This document shows, in pieces, positions 23,207-38,200 of a stretch of 64,000 nucleotides of DNA. Below the pieces are notes generated by a model. It saw only the letters and a list, made by a program, of their open reading frames with translations. It searched no databases and was not told the DNA's origin. How positions within the stretch are numbered: position 1 is the stretch's first letter; each line of letters starts with the position of its first letter. Source of the DNA: Epiperipatus broadwayi (Eukaryota; Onychophora; Udeonychophora; Euonychophora; Peripatidae); assembly GCA_028023455.1 (NCBI GenBank), contig JAQFVV010000012.1:14706364-14770363 (forward strand), read 5' to 3'. A program made the translations under genes and the position numbers.

Positions 23207-26200
23207 CTAAAAAATAAAACATATAAGATCATCAATAGAATATATAAATTTTTAAAATTATTACTAAAACTGTTTAAAAAATATATATATATAACAAAAA
23301 CAAGTGTGTGGGTGTGTGCGGTTAATATTGCTAGTAATGCAGCATATTTTAAAAAAGACAATATATATATTACTCAAAAAAAGTATAATACTTGTTCAAA
23401 AGATTATTTAAAAATGCATGATAGTTATATAAAATGTCAAATAGTAAACATCCATGTACTTGACATTTTATAATTTTAATAATATTATTAAGCCTCAATT
23501 CTTAATCAAATAATTATAAATATATTTTTTAAATTAAAGTGTCATATTATTTCCATAATATGATAATACTGGAATATTTGTCCCTATTGCATATATACTG
23601 TAACCTTTTGATTGGTTATCCATGGTAGGAATAACATATAAAAGTTAAATTATAGTCCCTCTATTGGCAAAATGTACATGATAATTACGAATTTTAAAGC
23701 GCATTGGACACAGGTTAAAGCTTGTTTAAAGTATTTACATATGATTTCTGTGCACTCAATAAATTAATTACTACTTTTCAATTTATATAATAGTAATGCT
23801 ATAAACTTGGGTATAACAGTTACATAAAGATTAATAAGAGAATTCTGTAGAAATTTAATAATCATTGTTAGTTATAAATAATTTATATTATAATCTATTA
23901 TATAATTTTTAATACAATATTTATCCATTTAAATAAACATTGTTATTTATAAATGTGACTTTAATTTATTTTCATGCAATGTTCCTTTAAAAAGCTAAAG
24001 AGGTAAAATTGTAGTTAATGAAAGGAGCAATTATTTACTACAAGATAATAATTTATTTTAAAATTATCATAATCATAATATCTTTTAACAATTAATAATA
24101 TAATTTATTAAAAACATAATTATAATTGAAACTTTAATGTTAAAAAAATGATTTAAATTAATGTTATTATAAAATATTTATTGATTTCAATTATTCTAAA
24201 AAAAAAAAATCTTTAAGTTAAAAAGTTGGTTTGGAAAATTGACCAACGAGAGTCAAGCCAGTAATTTTCTAATGTTACTTTATCCCAGAGTTTTTTTTTT
24301 TTTTAAAAAAAAATCACAGCAGACGATCTGGGAGAGAAGTTTCAAGAAGTATTAAAAAGTAGATAGCAGTCTCAATTTATTTTTTCCATAAAAACAATTA
24401 TAAAACTTAAAAATATTTAAAGTCTTAAGCAGAAAAAAAATCATATTCACAAAGGTATCTAAGGATATGAAATATTTTTTAAAGTAATTATTAATACTAT
24501 GGAGTGAGTAAATTAATCTTCATTACAATCTGGTTACTAATTCTGATCGTCTACTTTTAGTTAAGATAATACCACAAAGATATTTGAAAAGTCAAAGTGG
24601 TTATTTTAATTTTGCCTAGGATAGCCATGAGAAAAAAAACACAACTGCAGTGCTTCAGAGAGAAACATAATGATAGTCACATAAGAAAACATTCATTTAT
24701 CTATGCTAAGTTAAGTGTTATTAATCATAGATTAAAAGTAAAAAACAAATTATAAATTCCTAGAAATAAAATTCTAAAGCTGATATTTTATAGAACGTTA
24801 AAAATTGTTAATCAGTCATGAGTGGTGAATGCAAGAAAAGCTAATCTTCATTTGAATTAAACAGTTGATACATAAGAAATAATTTGCAAAATTTTAAAGA
24901 AAATATTTAACTTATACTTAATAATGAAAAAAAACCCAGATAAAACTTAAATTAAGATTTCTTATGTTTAAATAGAAGATGAACTTTTACTATAGCATTT
25001 TAAGAACTGAATATTAAAATGGGAAGGATAATTAGAAAAAAAAATCTGTGTAACTTTTGAAGGATAGATGATAGTCACAAAGATAATGTACTACAAGCTA
25101 GAAAATTAAATGAATTTATCCAATATGTGTTTGAAATTTTACAAGACTAATGAATAACAGAAAAGGAGAGAAATCAGAAAGTAAACTTATTGATGATTTA
25201 TTTGAACATATTTAAAAGTTTGTGCAGCATGGGAGAATAAAGTGGAGATTTATTTAGAATATTCATCAAACTTTTCATAGTGGATTTTGAAAAGCAGGAT
25301 TATATGCAATGCAACTTTAAAACTAGCTAGGAAGGATGCATCTGATTTAAAATTTTGTCCCATCATTTGTGCTTGTTGTTTGATGTTTTGTTTAACTATA
25401 CATGTCTTTTAGCAATACGAAGAGAGGAGAAACACAAATGCACGAAGAGTGGTAAACATTTACAGGGTAAACATTGTAATATTAAAATAGAAACTGGAAA
25501 TGGGTTTAAAAAAAGATTTTAATTTTAAATTTATCACTAATATTTTTCTTGTTTAAAATGAAATATAAATGCAAAGTATTTGTCATAGTGACAATTTAAA
25601 GAATTTATGTTTGCAATTTGGTATATAATGTTAAAGGTATGCTTAAATATAGGAAGAGAGTAATCATGAGTTATAATGTGAAAGTGTGTGTGGAGGGAAC
25701 ATAATGTTAACTGTATATTTTGACCAGTATATACTTTAAGAAATTAAGTGTAATAGGATTATCTGAAAGGAATGACAAACTTATTATAAAATATAATGTA
25801 TTTATGAAAGTAAGAAAGAATGAATGTTGATGACAATCTCATTTGTTATAAAGAAAAAAATATCCTATTGATAATAATAATTGAAATAGATTATTTGTTG
25901 TGTAACATGATCATAGATATGGATAGAAAATTATCACATGGGGAAGATTATATTAAGTTGTTAGTCTAGAATTAGTAGAGTAATAGATGCCAAATACACA
26001 ATCGAGGAAGATGAGTTAAAATTCCAGGATAGGATAAAATATCATCCTGAAGAACTGAGGAATAGTTAAGTGGGAGTAATCTGTGTGATACCCATATATT
26101 TATTGGAAAGAGATGGGAGGGTTTCCTACAAAGAAATGAGGATAGTATATACCATAAGTGCTCAGGGAAGAAGCCAGGGTAAAATGGGGGTAGAATCATT

Positions 26201-29200
26201 AAGAAAATGACTGCCTGCCAAAATATGACACCTCATATTTAAAAGAAACCTCCATCCTTTTTATTAGGATATATTATTGAATATAGTATTTAATAAAATC
26301 AGTTTCTCATCGATAAAGTTTTAGGTAAATAATAATATAGGAGGCATCAAAGGTAGATGAAATATTTAAAGGATTTTATAATTTCTTCCTAAATCTTGAT
26401 AGATTTACTTGAAGGTAAAACCATGTACAGAACAAATATTTTATGTTTGAATAGTAATTTGAATAAATTACTAGATGAGTAAAAATAACCGAGATCAAAG
26501 AACACTATAAAATATAAATGATAGAGAGAATAGAGGCATAAATGAATTGTATGATATGGAAAGAGTTCTTAGCTTAGTATTCATTTTAATTACATTATGA
26601 TTATTGTTTTATTTTTTTTTATTACCACAGCAACAATGGTTTTGTTGATTAAATTATAGTTAATATTTTATGTCAAGTTTGGTAATATGAAATATGATTT
26701 AAATGCTACAATTTTTGGATGATAATGGGAACTATAAATATCAGGTAGTAAGGAAAAGGACTAAGAAGATAGCCACTAGATAACTCATGAATGATGCTAA
26801 GTCACCAGATCAATATAAAAGCATACATGATAATAAAATAATAAACTTATACTTTTAAAAAAGAATTAGATACTAACTATGGGAGAGGTTGATTTTATAT
26901 AATAACCATTATGTACTTGTAAAGAATGTAAATAATTTGCTGTCAATGTAAAATAGTTTAATGCTTTTTTTTTTGTTAATGAAGTATTTAACTTTATATG
27001 TATAATTGTTTGTTATTTATTCTTAGTGTTGTAAATAAATGAATATTTTGATTTAAACTTTATCATAGTAATTTTATTGAGTCTGAGAGTCATTTCCATC
27101 ACAAGGTCATATCAATAAAGCACATTATCTACATAAAATTATACATACCAAATTATGATTACATGCCTCATTTGAGAAGCTATGCTTAAGAGTTTATAAT
27201 TAATACATTAACTATCAATTGCTTTAAATTATAACTATATTAAAGAAAGCTTATGGTACTTCATATTTTTATTAGATGCAAAAGAATTTTGAAGAGCCAT
27301 ATGAAAAATACTATTAAATATTACAAAATGGAGAGCATATAATAGAAATTAGCAATATGTTTGAGAGTCACATTCTAATTTTGTAATTTAAGTTGAAATA
27401 TATGTTATATCATAATTTAAAAGTATTATATAATTTCAGAGTACAAGTTACTAAACAAATATATTTTAAGGTTTGTAATTCTGAAGGAGTTAATTACAGT
27501 GGGTGAATGCTAACTAATTAAGAGATGTATTTCATTGAATTAGACTTGGTAGATAATGGTGTGATGAAGTTTTGATTGAATTAGACTGGGTAGTATTCTA
27601 GAGTAATTGTTGTTAACATAAGTATGAGAATAAATCTTAGGAAAAGTAGAATAAATTATTTAAGGGAAGATAATGAGTGTTAATTTCCATGTCTTATTAT
27701 TATAGTTAGATTAAGTTTCCAATAGGAGGTTAATCAAGGTTTGTAATAGTAAGCATGTTTTTATTAAATGGTTGGATTCCAGTAAAATCCCTCTTGCAAT
27801 TCAATTATTTAATTATCAATCTAATTATTATATTGGATTTTAGAACAGGATACTTATGATCCCTGAGGTAGCCATAGGACAGCATCAATTATTTTAAGTT
27901 AATGTAATTTGGTTAATGTTTTTATTTTTAGGATTCTTAAATTGTAGAAGAGTAGTTATTTCATTATTTAAATGAAATATTATGTTAGTCATTGCTTGTT
28001 GTGGGAGTTTTCCTAATGATTATAATAGGATAGTAGCAGGAGAATTGTCACAATAGCATTGCCATTGTGGAGTGTATTTTATATACTTCTCAATGTTAAA
28101 ACCACTCTCTTGCAATCGTCCCTAAAGTCTATCTTATGTTTCAATATTTAGAAAGTTTCAAGCCCCATAAAGAGTCTTATACATTATTGTTGTTATACTT
28201 GATGGTTTATTATAGAGCTAGTATAGTAGGGGTACAATAAAGAAGGTAGGGTAAGGTAGAGAGGTGTGTTGGAAGAACCAGAAGGGAAGGTTATAATACA
28301 TAAACACAAATGAAGAAACTAATTCTTACATCTAAATTCTAAGATAATAGCAGATATGGTGAATTCTAAAAATTAGGCAAAAAAGATATAAATTTCTGAT
28401 TATAAACAGACAATAGAGACTAAAGCAGAGCTAATGAGTAATATTTTTAAAGTTTAATTTTCATTACACCACTTTCATGTAAGGTAAGGACTGTTTTTTA
28501 TATGCTTTTAACACATTATAGATAATATAATCATAAATATATGACTAAAGACATGTGAAAAAGGTGTATGATCCCCAAAATGGACATTTCATGTTGTACC
28601 AGCACTTATCAGTTGGCCCAGATCACAATCTTTTACACATATCTTTATCACGGTTCACTATATATAGACAGTCAATTATTACAGTTTAATTGATGTGTTA
28701 AAATTACTGCCATCCCAACACTGACATAAACCACTTAATGAAAGTATATTCATAATTTTTTTTAGTCATTCATTAGACTAAATTACCCACTTAATAAACA
28801 TTATTTCTGTAGTACTATACCACTCTCACGCAAGACTGGTTTCTATTCACTTTTAATAACTTGTGGAGGGATGTAATCATAAACATGGCCAAGACATAAA
28901 AAAAATGTATAATCACCAAGATGCACATTTTACGCTGAACCAGCAGTTAAAATTGGCCCAAATCACAATCTCTTTATCATTAGGAAAATATCTTTATCAT
29001 TGTTTAGTATATCTAGATAGCCAATTACTACAGGTTAATTGGTAAGTATCAAATTTACTGCCCTTATAGCTTTGACACAAAACACTTAATATAAGTAAGC
29101 ATATTAATAATTTTTATTAGTCATTCATTAGGCTAAAGATTATCCACTTAATGAATATTATTTCTGTGGTCTAATTTTCACTACACCACTCTCACATAAG

Positions 29201-32200
29201 GTAGGGACTGGTTTATATCTGCTTTTAATATATTGTGGAGGGATGTAATCATAAACATATGACCAAAGACATAAGAAAATGATGTATGATCCCCAAAATG
29301 CACATTTCATGCTGAATCAGCACTCATCAATTAGCCCAAATCACAATCTCTTACAAATATCTTTATCATTAAGTGGCAATCAAAACATTAATTTGTCTTG
29401 CTTATATAAAATCACATTCTTAATAGTAGAGTCATAGCAATAAATTTCCCAAGATGATAAAAAGGTTTAGGCTACATTAATACTATAAAAACCAAATCTA
29501 AAGTAAATTAACATTATTTTAAAACCCCAAGTAATCTTTTGGAAATGCATAACATTATTCAAATACAAATGAATAATTGTATCGGGAAGATGGAAAATGT
29601 TTAAAAATGAAATGTGACGTATTAGCAAACTTAAATCTAATTGATGAGCTAATATTCCTTAAAGAATTATTTTACAAAAAATAAAATAAATAAATTTAAA
29701 ATCATTTATTATATTTACTTGTATTACTAAAGAAATTTTGTATTGTGATAAGTGGCAGAAATTTGAATTTCTGTATTATAATTCATAAAATATAAAAATG
29801 ATAATAAAAAAAGAAGTGCTTAAAATTTGTTAATTTATTAACTAACTGACTGTACTGTTTTTTTTAAAATTAAATATATAAAATACATTTACATTTATTT
29901 ATTTATTCACCTATAATATAAATGAAAATTTGCATTATCATGTGACAAAAAATTCATAATAAAAGTTGAAGCATCTTTGTAAGCTTTTTCAACTGTCTAA
30001 TGCAAAAAATAAATCCTTCACAAAAATTATTTTTCTACTCACATCAAATGTTTAGCATAAAATTGTAAACTTTTTATTAGTTTTGTATTTTATGCAAAGT
30101 TGAGAATAAATAATGAGTAAATTGACATTATAACAATTCAATTTTTTCATGAAGAGGAATTGTATTCTGAAGACAAATTTTACCACTAAAATAGTTATAG
30201 TCATATAATCTTGCATGGACAATAAAACTAACACACATTTCATCTCCATTTTTCTTTTTGAAAATAAACTTTTACTATAGAATCACAAATATTTTAATTT
30301 TGGCTGTCATACAGAATTGCAAATAACAATTCATACAGCCGATAGCTTACAGATACATTAAGTTTCTTCATAAACCTGTGCTATATAAATAATCTCCCAC
30401 ATTACATTACCTTGGACATTAAAATTATCACAATTTAAGTTTTTTGTTTTTGAAAACGAGCAACAATGCATGAATTAAAATTGTTGCCATTTCCCCAAGA
30501 TTTGGTTCTTTTTTGAAAATATACTTTTAGTATAAAATCATAAATGTTTTAATTTATGTCAACCAGAATTGTGAATAAATACATATTTAAACTTTTTAAA
30601 GGTGTTTTTTGATAAAAGAGTATACCAGAGAAGTATATTGTTTGGAAAATCTCCATGTTTTAAATTTATTCAAGAACATTAAAAATTGTAATTCTCAAAA
30701 AAAAAAAAAAAATTTAGAAGATGGAGGTATTCTGTAATCTGAAAATCATTTTCTAGCTATATATAATGTGATGAGATTTAACAAGAGTACATAATAAAAT
30801 TTTTATAGATAGCCAGTGTTGTTTTTGGAATTTTTCAGTTTATAATAAATATAAATGTTTTAATAATTGATATTTTGATTACTTTCACACATATAAAAAT
30901 ACATTCAAAAGTAAACACAAAAAAATTAATTAAGTTTTATTCTTACCATTATAATAAAAAGATAAAATACAAAATCCCACCCTAACTGCTTCTCAAGAAT
31001 GGAAACAATAATCTGAAAATAAAAATAAAACACTAGATTAAATATCAGATAGTTCTCTTAAACATTATATAATAGTGAAATTTAACTTCACAAAGCCTTA
31101 TGTAGACAGAAACTAAAGCAGTCAATAACTTTCTTATTCATGCAAGAAAAATTGCACTCATAATACTCTTACACTTATTATGCTGGGAAGGCTAATGACC
31201 TGAAATTTTTTTAAACACAAATTATGTACACATTCAACTATGCAAACCATCAAAAAAGTGCTATAAATTAAAATTATAATATTATTTTTCAATGTAATAT
31301 CTTTGAAATTCTAAACATCTTTCAGTGTTAAACATCAAATCAGGATTTCGTCTGTTTGTGAAATCATGTGACTATTGTGCTGGATTAATATAATCATTGC
31401 TTCATCATTTCTTAAGCATATGTTTTCCCATAGATTGCAACAGATCTAACAATAATGTGCTCTGAATGCGGAGTTTCCATGCTGTGTGAGATCAAATGTA
31501 ACACACTTGTGGAAAAATTTAAACTTATTCAAATCTTACTAGCATTTAATTGATACTTGTAGCTACACTTTTTAATAAACAACATTAATTTTTTATTTCC
31601 CTACATTTCAAACTATTTATTTGTTTTGAGATATAATACTTATCTAAATGGAAATTAAATAGTGGGAAAATCATCACAAGAATAAGAAAGTCTCGACTAT
31701 ATTGACATCTAGAATTCATTGACTATTTATTGTTATCTAAGATTATGATAATATCCGAATTATATATTACACTGCTTATAAGTAAGTGTATAAAATAAAC
31801 ATATGAAAATATAATAATAGTGGATTCATGTTTTATTATTTGTCTCATCCTAGTATTTAAGCTCATTATATAGCAAAAAATAATTAATTTCAATATACAT
31901 ATTTTAGTGAAATAAACTTATTAATGTTTTGATTATTTCAAATAAACCTGAATGTATAAACTTTAAAATAATCCTAATTATTTCACAGAGTATGAAAAAG
32001 ATAATTAAAGCAGAGAAGAAGATAGAGCTCTGATGAAGACTGCTGGACAGTAGAAATTGTAATGAAAATAAAGGTTTGAAGAAAATTTGTTGCATTAAAG
32101 TATATATGAAAAAAAGTGTTATAAACAATAAAAAGATAACTATTTAAAATGGTTAAAACATTTAATAAAGTTTATTGTATTTTTAAAAAAGATGTTAAGA

Positions 32201-35200
32201 ATTTATCTCTTCTTCAAATAAACACTTGTGCTATCTCTCTATATTTTATTCAAAATCTCTAGATTCAAGATTATTCTTTTTTTAAAAATGTTTTCATTTA
32301 ATTTATGTTATATACTGACTGGTTGTGTACATATAGCTTTATTAATAAACTTCTATGTGTGTATACAGGCTGGTCAGTATAGACAGGGTTATAACACACC
32401 AGAAATAATGATAATATAAAGAAAAGAAAATTAGTTTACTGCAAGAAGCAACAGGCTAATTTGCATGTCAATAAAGTCTAACCTTATGCAAATTAGGAAA
32501 GTTAAAAATGTGAATATATTAAATTAGAAATTCTATTTGTTTAGAATATAGTTTCAATGAGATGCATGAGAGGATAGTATATTTCTTTAGAAAAAGGATA
32601 TACCAAAAAGCATTACTAATCAATTAAAATAGAAATAAAAATAAACCTTATTTTTCAATTGATTGTAAAAGTTACTTCTTTTTAAATGAATGAAATTTTA
32701 TTTTCTCTTGATTGTAAAATTTCTTTTTTTTTTTTTTGTTTCTTTCATAATTAAAATATTGAATCGATTCTTAATGTGTTACAAATTTCCTTTAAAATGT
32801 AACAGATACTGCAATATCATTTTCATCCTTCATTTTAAATAGAAATACTAAAAAATTAAAAATATTGTATATAAAAATATTTTATAATAAATTACTGTAC
32901 ACTAAAAAACCAAAAAGTAACTGTTTTCTTCAATCACAGTTAGGGATTTCATATTTAACTTGAAATTATTTAATTAAAGGGATTGATTGTTAACCATGAT
33001 TTTTTCAGTATACCACAGTTGAATGTTCAGACATACAAACATGTACAACGATGATGTGAAAAAAACTAGAATCAAATTCCAAACAAGGTAAAAATTATTT
33101 CTATATATCAAATAGTCATTAAGTTGGTTTTTTTTTTTCTAAATATGATTATGGGAAAAAAAAAATTATGCATGACAAGCAAGTTTACACTCAAGTAATT
33201 TTAAATATATAAATTGGGTTTTTTATTATTATTAATTTTACTGAAATATTCAAATTAAACAACGAGTTCAAAGAAAAGAAAAACTTCCTGATATTATTTG
33301 CAAACTTTCAGAGAAAAAAGACTGGAATCATACATATCACTGCTGAAATTCTCTTAGAGGTTAGAGAAGCATTTCTGCCATTCTTCTATGCAGTTCTTAT
33401 TCAATGTTGAAATAATGAAGATATCTTTCGAAGTATATTAAATCTTAGGATAGTGAAACTTTCTAAAAACAAATGTAATAAAGGTTAAAGCAATACTTGA
33501 AGTTGAAAATGTATATCTGGATTAAAAATGATATAATTTTTAGCTAATAAGTGATAAATAAAATAAGTATTAAGGTATTTATGTTGTCATATATATATAT
33601 ATGGACAGAAAATTTGGCTCTTGCAGATTGTAATACTTTGATTTTGATAAATACTGGAAAAGTTAATGAAGACATTTGAAAGATTGTTATCTGGTAAAAC
33701 AAAAAGGAATAATTCAGCCAGAAGTGCATTGGGGGGAAGGGGGGGGGGTCACATCTTTTTTCAGATGTCATTTATTAATGTGATATTAATATGTGTGATG
33801 AAATGTTATAAATATATTTATGGTATTTCTCTTCCAAATATATTAGATGAAAGTTTTACCCAAAAAAAGCAACTGCTGATAATAACAACATTTTTGAAAA
33901 ATTTCTCAATTAGTTCTATTAAGTCAAAATTCTATTTGAGAAGGAGTCTAAAATAGAAAACAATTTTATGCCTGTTGTGAAATCATAGCAAACTTATTCT
34001 TACTACAAGATTACCAAGATCAGATTCAAGTTACAATAAAACTGATAAAATTGACTAATGATATAACAATAAAAGAAAATAGTCTATGATGTAAACAAGT
34101 CAATTGGAAAGCTAGGACAGTGAATTGCCAGTGAAGATATGGATATTGCTCTAGATTGGGATCCATTTCAGAGGAAAAAACAAACAATAGTTTTCAGATA
34201 CTCAGACATCAGACTCTGAATGGCAGTATGTATGTTGTCCACAATATTGAAGAATGCAGTGAGGCATGCTCAGACCTGGAACAGGAAACTACTAGCTATT
34301 GTCATCACCGTACTTACATATGAAGCAAGCTATCTATACACATGGAGATCAACCATCATAATTAAAGATTCATATATACTCTGTATATAAAATACTGTAT
34401 ATATATACTATAGCTAACAAGTAACTTTGTATTTATTTTCAGAGTTGTGTGTTATTTTTAAATGACCAGGAATATCATTCCCAGTCAATTGGCATAATAA
34501 CACTAAAATGAATTTAACTTATGAGTTGTTCAGATTTTTGTCATTTATTTGAAAGAAAAAATTGACAGCTAACATTATTAGCATGTCAGTAAAAAAAAGT
34601 TTGGGAAAAAATTTCTCTTTTCTGCCATATAGCAGGAAAAGAAAAAAAGTGGCAAAAATTGATTGCCTAGAATTCAATCCTGCCAATCTAGCAAGTTGGC
34701 CAGCACATGTAAATCGAATTCATTTCTTTTTCATAAAAAAAAAAACAAATAAAAAAATCACAATTAATGTTAGCAAAATTTGTGGTCCTTCAAAATAATG
34801 AAATCTTACGTTCTCAATAGCAATATCTCTCTTGACTGCTTATTTCTGTAGAAAACTCAACAATTTTACAAAAGTATACTCAAAAAGCTAGTGCTGAACT
34901 GTGACCATAAAGATTCCTTAAACAAAGCTCTGAGAAACCGTTTAGTTTGTAAATGAAAATTCACAATCTTAGGCTGAACTGTTAATGAACCCAAACACCA
35001 CTTTCAATTCAGCAATCTCCCAGGTGAAATGACTCAATTTGTGAATTAGAAAACAAGATTAATGAAAACGCAACTGACTAAAACAAAAAGGGAGTTTTCA
35101 ACTAAAAATATTAAAAGCTGCTCAAATAAATCAGCAAAAACAAATACAAAATTTTGCTATAAATAAGACAAACCAAAACATGCACATACTTAATGTTCGC

Positions 35201-38200
35201 ATCATTATACAATGTATAGGTATAGGTCGTATAGAAATGACATGCTTAAAAAAAAGGAAGTCCTAAAAAAAAAAAAAAAGTGCAACAGTCCATTCTAAAA
35301 AAAACAAAAGAGAAAAGTAAAATAAAATAAAATAAAATAAATACTCTTCTAAATATAATTATAATTAATGATACTCCAACAACAATGGAACTGGATACCA
35401 TATCTGCAGAATCCATTGTATCAAAAATATTTAGGCTATCATTAATATAAACAATAATCATCAGTTGCAACCTAGCAATAGAATGATCACTGATTACCAA
35501 AATAACCAAATACTATTTTTGGGAGAAACAAATGTCAAAATTACTATGTTGAATAAAACTATTCATTGGCCTCATATATCAACTTGTGAGCATTACAATC
35601 TATTGAGTCATAAATAGTTCAATCACTTAGGTAATGATTGAAGTAAACTACCTCATAAATATAATAAAATTAAAAAAGGACTACCCAGATGTATTTGATA
35701 ACAAAATGGGTCTGTATCTAATGACAAACCTGTCAGTCCTTAGGCCTAATCAGTATAGTCATGAAAACAAAAATATAATTGCTGAAATGTGAATAGGTAC
35801 TCCAATCCTATGCTGCAATTTTGAAGGAACCATTCCAGCAACAATCATAAACACAAAAGACTTGTATACGATGGCTGTCAAGATTCTTTGTACATCATCA
35901 TTCCAGATATCAAGATCAATTAAAATAAGATTATGAACACTATGTAATAATGAAGAGCTTACCAGACTGAAGAAGAAATCAGGTCACATAAAGAATTCAA
36001 TCCAGATAAAGAAACTAGATCTGATGATGAAACCAGACTCAAAAATAATGAAAATTACGCCAAAAGATGAAGTAGATATCTGTCAAGCTAGCTTAAGGAC
36101 TAAGCATTTTAAAGCTAACTTTTGCCAAGAAAAAAGAATGTTGTGAACTCAACCTAATTTAGCAGCTTATTATCAAATAATGAACTTATTCTAACTACAA
36201 AATTATCAAGAAACTAACCAATAATATAACAATAAAAGAAAATCGCCAATGGTATGAACAAGCCAAGTGGAAAGCTAGGTCAGTGAATCTGATTGTTGCC
36301 AGTAGGGATGGAATTTTGCAATGTATTGAGGTTGATTTATGAGGGAAAACAGACAACAGCTCTTCTTAGATGTTCAGCAATCAGACCACTGTCAGATGTT
36401 GAAGGGTATACATAAGTTGTCCTCAATACTGTACAACTCAGTGAGGCATGTGAAGCAGAAAATTTCTAGATTACAATCATCACCATATCTGCAGACAAAG
36501 CAAAACACCTATAGGTTGGAAGTGACAGAGAGGACCCAGATTCCTTCCCACATATTAACTGTGATGCTAACAGACAGACTTGCATAGTTTTCCAATCTTA
36601 CTGGAGAAGCTATTGCAGCCAAATGTTCATACAAACTCGATGTATAAAATACTGTAGATATAAAAACAGGCAAAACTCTCCATACAATAGTGCCACTCAG
36701 TGCCAACCAGAGTAATCAATGGATGCCAGAAGGCTTGTGCATAAAATCCCTATCTAGTGCCTACTCATCCAATATCCACAGACTAGTTTCTGGCTTGTGG
36801 CTTTCGTCAGTGAGGAGCTTTGGATCTGAGAGCACTGCACCTAGATCTTAGAAACTAGTCTGGGGATATTGGATGAGTAGGCACTAGACGGGGATTTTAT
36901 GCACAAGCCTTCTGCATCCATTGATTACTCTGGTTGTCACTGAGTGGTACTACTGTATGGAGAGTTTTGCCTGTTTTAATAACAGTTATGTGCTAGCATA
37001 AGAAATAGTGATCATGTGATGTTTAGTGGTTTTACTGTACATATATATATATATTGTATTGCAAATGCATTTAATAAATATTTTATATTTATTTCCAGAG
37101 TTGTCTGGTATTTGTAAGTGACCAGGAAGATTATTACTTCTGACTATACTGTGGTATAAGCACAACAATGTTTTCAAATATTATCTTGTAAAATAGTACT
37201 CGAATGTAAACTAAAAAGCAAAAAATGTAAACACAATAAATCAGAATAATGAATTCCTAGAAACATACACTGCATCTAACTATAATGATCAAAATTCAGC
37301 CCATAAAAGAAGCAGTTTATCAAATACTTGAAAGCTGGCATCTCACATTTTCTTCATAAAATATTTAGCCAACTTACAGACATTCTCAAATATTAGATTT
37401 CAGTCTCAAAATATTAGTTTACAATTCCAAACAAATTTTAAAAACACTGAAAAAATACTAATATTTACAATTTATCTTACTATCAAATTATCTATTTAAC
37501 CTTTAAAATATCAAGGTTAATTTTCAACTGAAAATTGATAGTAGTAATAAATTTTCCAGAGCAGTTATCTTCATCCTTCTTTAAACCCATCTAGTTTCAC
37601 ACCTTTGAATCCTAGTTTATGGTACTATATCATATGGTAACCATTGATTATTATTCAAACTTACAGAAGATGACTCTAAAGTAGAATGAAGATAATTAAC
37701 CTTAAAAGCTTGAGATATGATATTGTGGCATTAATATTTATAGCCAAAAAAAACTAAGGTTTATAAATTTATAGAAACTTACCTAATATATAGAGAAATA
37801 TATAATTATGTGAGTTAGGTCTGTTAAAACATTAGGGTTTTTTTTTTTAATTCAAAAGTATTAGCTTAAATAGTATGAAAAAAGAAAAGAAAAATGCTAG
37901 ATATATAATTAAAACATTAATTTTAAAAACCAGTCTGGGGATAGAAGTTATAGGTAAAAATAACTGATCTTGGAAGTACATGAGTATTATATACATGAAA
38001 AATATGTGATATGGCTGTTAGCAATAAATTTTGTTATAATAGATTTTTTTAAAAAAATTTTATCTGTTCATACTAAGTATTAAGATATTATATTGTTTTC
38101 AATTATCTTTTTGTTAATTTTTCTTTTTGTCTCGACTGGCCCAGTTATTGAAAGAGTTTAAGCTTGCTTGTTATTTTTGCATTGTCATAATTTAAGTTTA

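Noticed and set aside
25400-25470. Minus-strand CICVSPLFVLLKD-like reading resembling the helix 12 end
   Set aside because: No AG acceptor in usable position for the required phase; the 23084-23206 exon fits better.
25972-26199. 75-codon minus-strand frame
   Set aside because: Composition follows a GA-rich repetitive plus strand; no family features and no splice context.
33666-33956. 96-codon plus-strand frame across a G-run
   Set aside because: Crosses low-complexity sequence, reads like random AT-rich translation and has no known domain.
34562-34798. 78-codon plus-strand frame
   Set aside because: Lysine/asparagine-rich from A-runs; nothing supports a gene.
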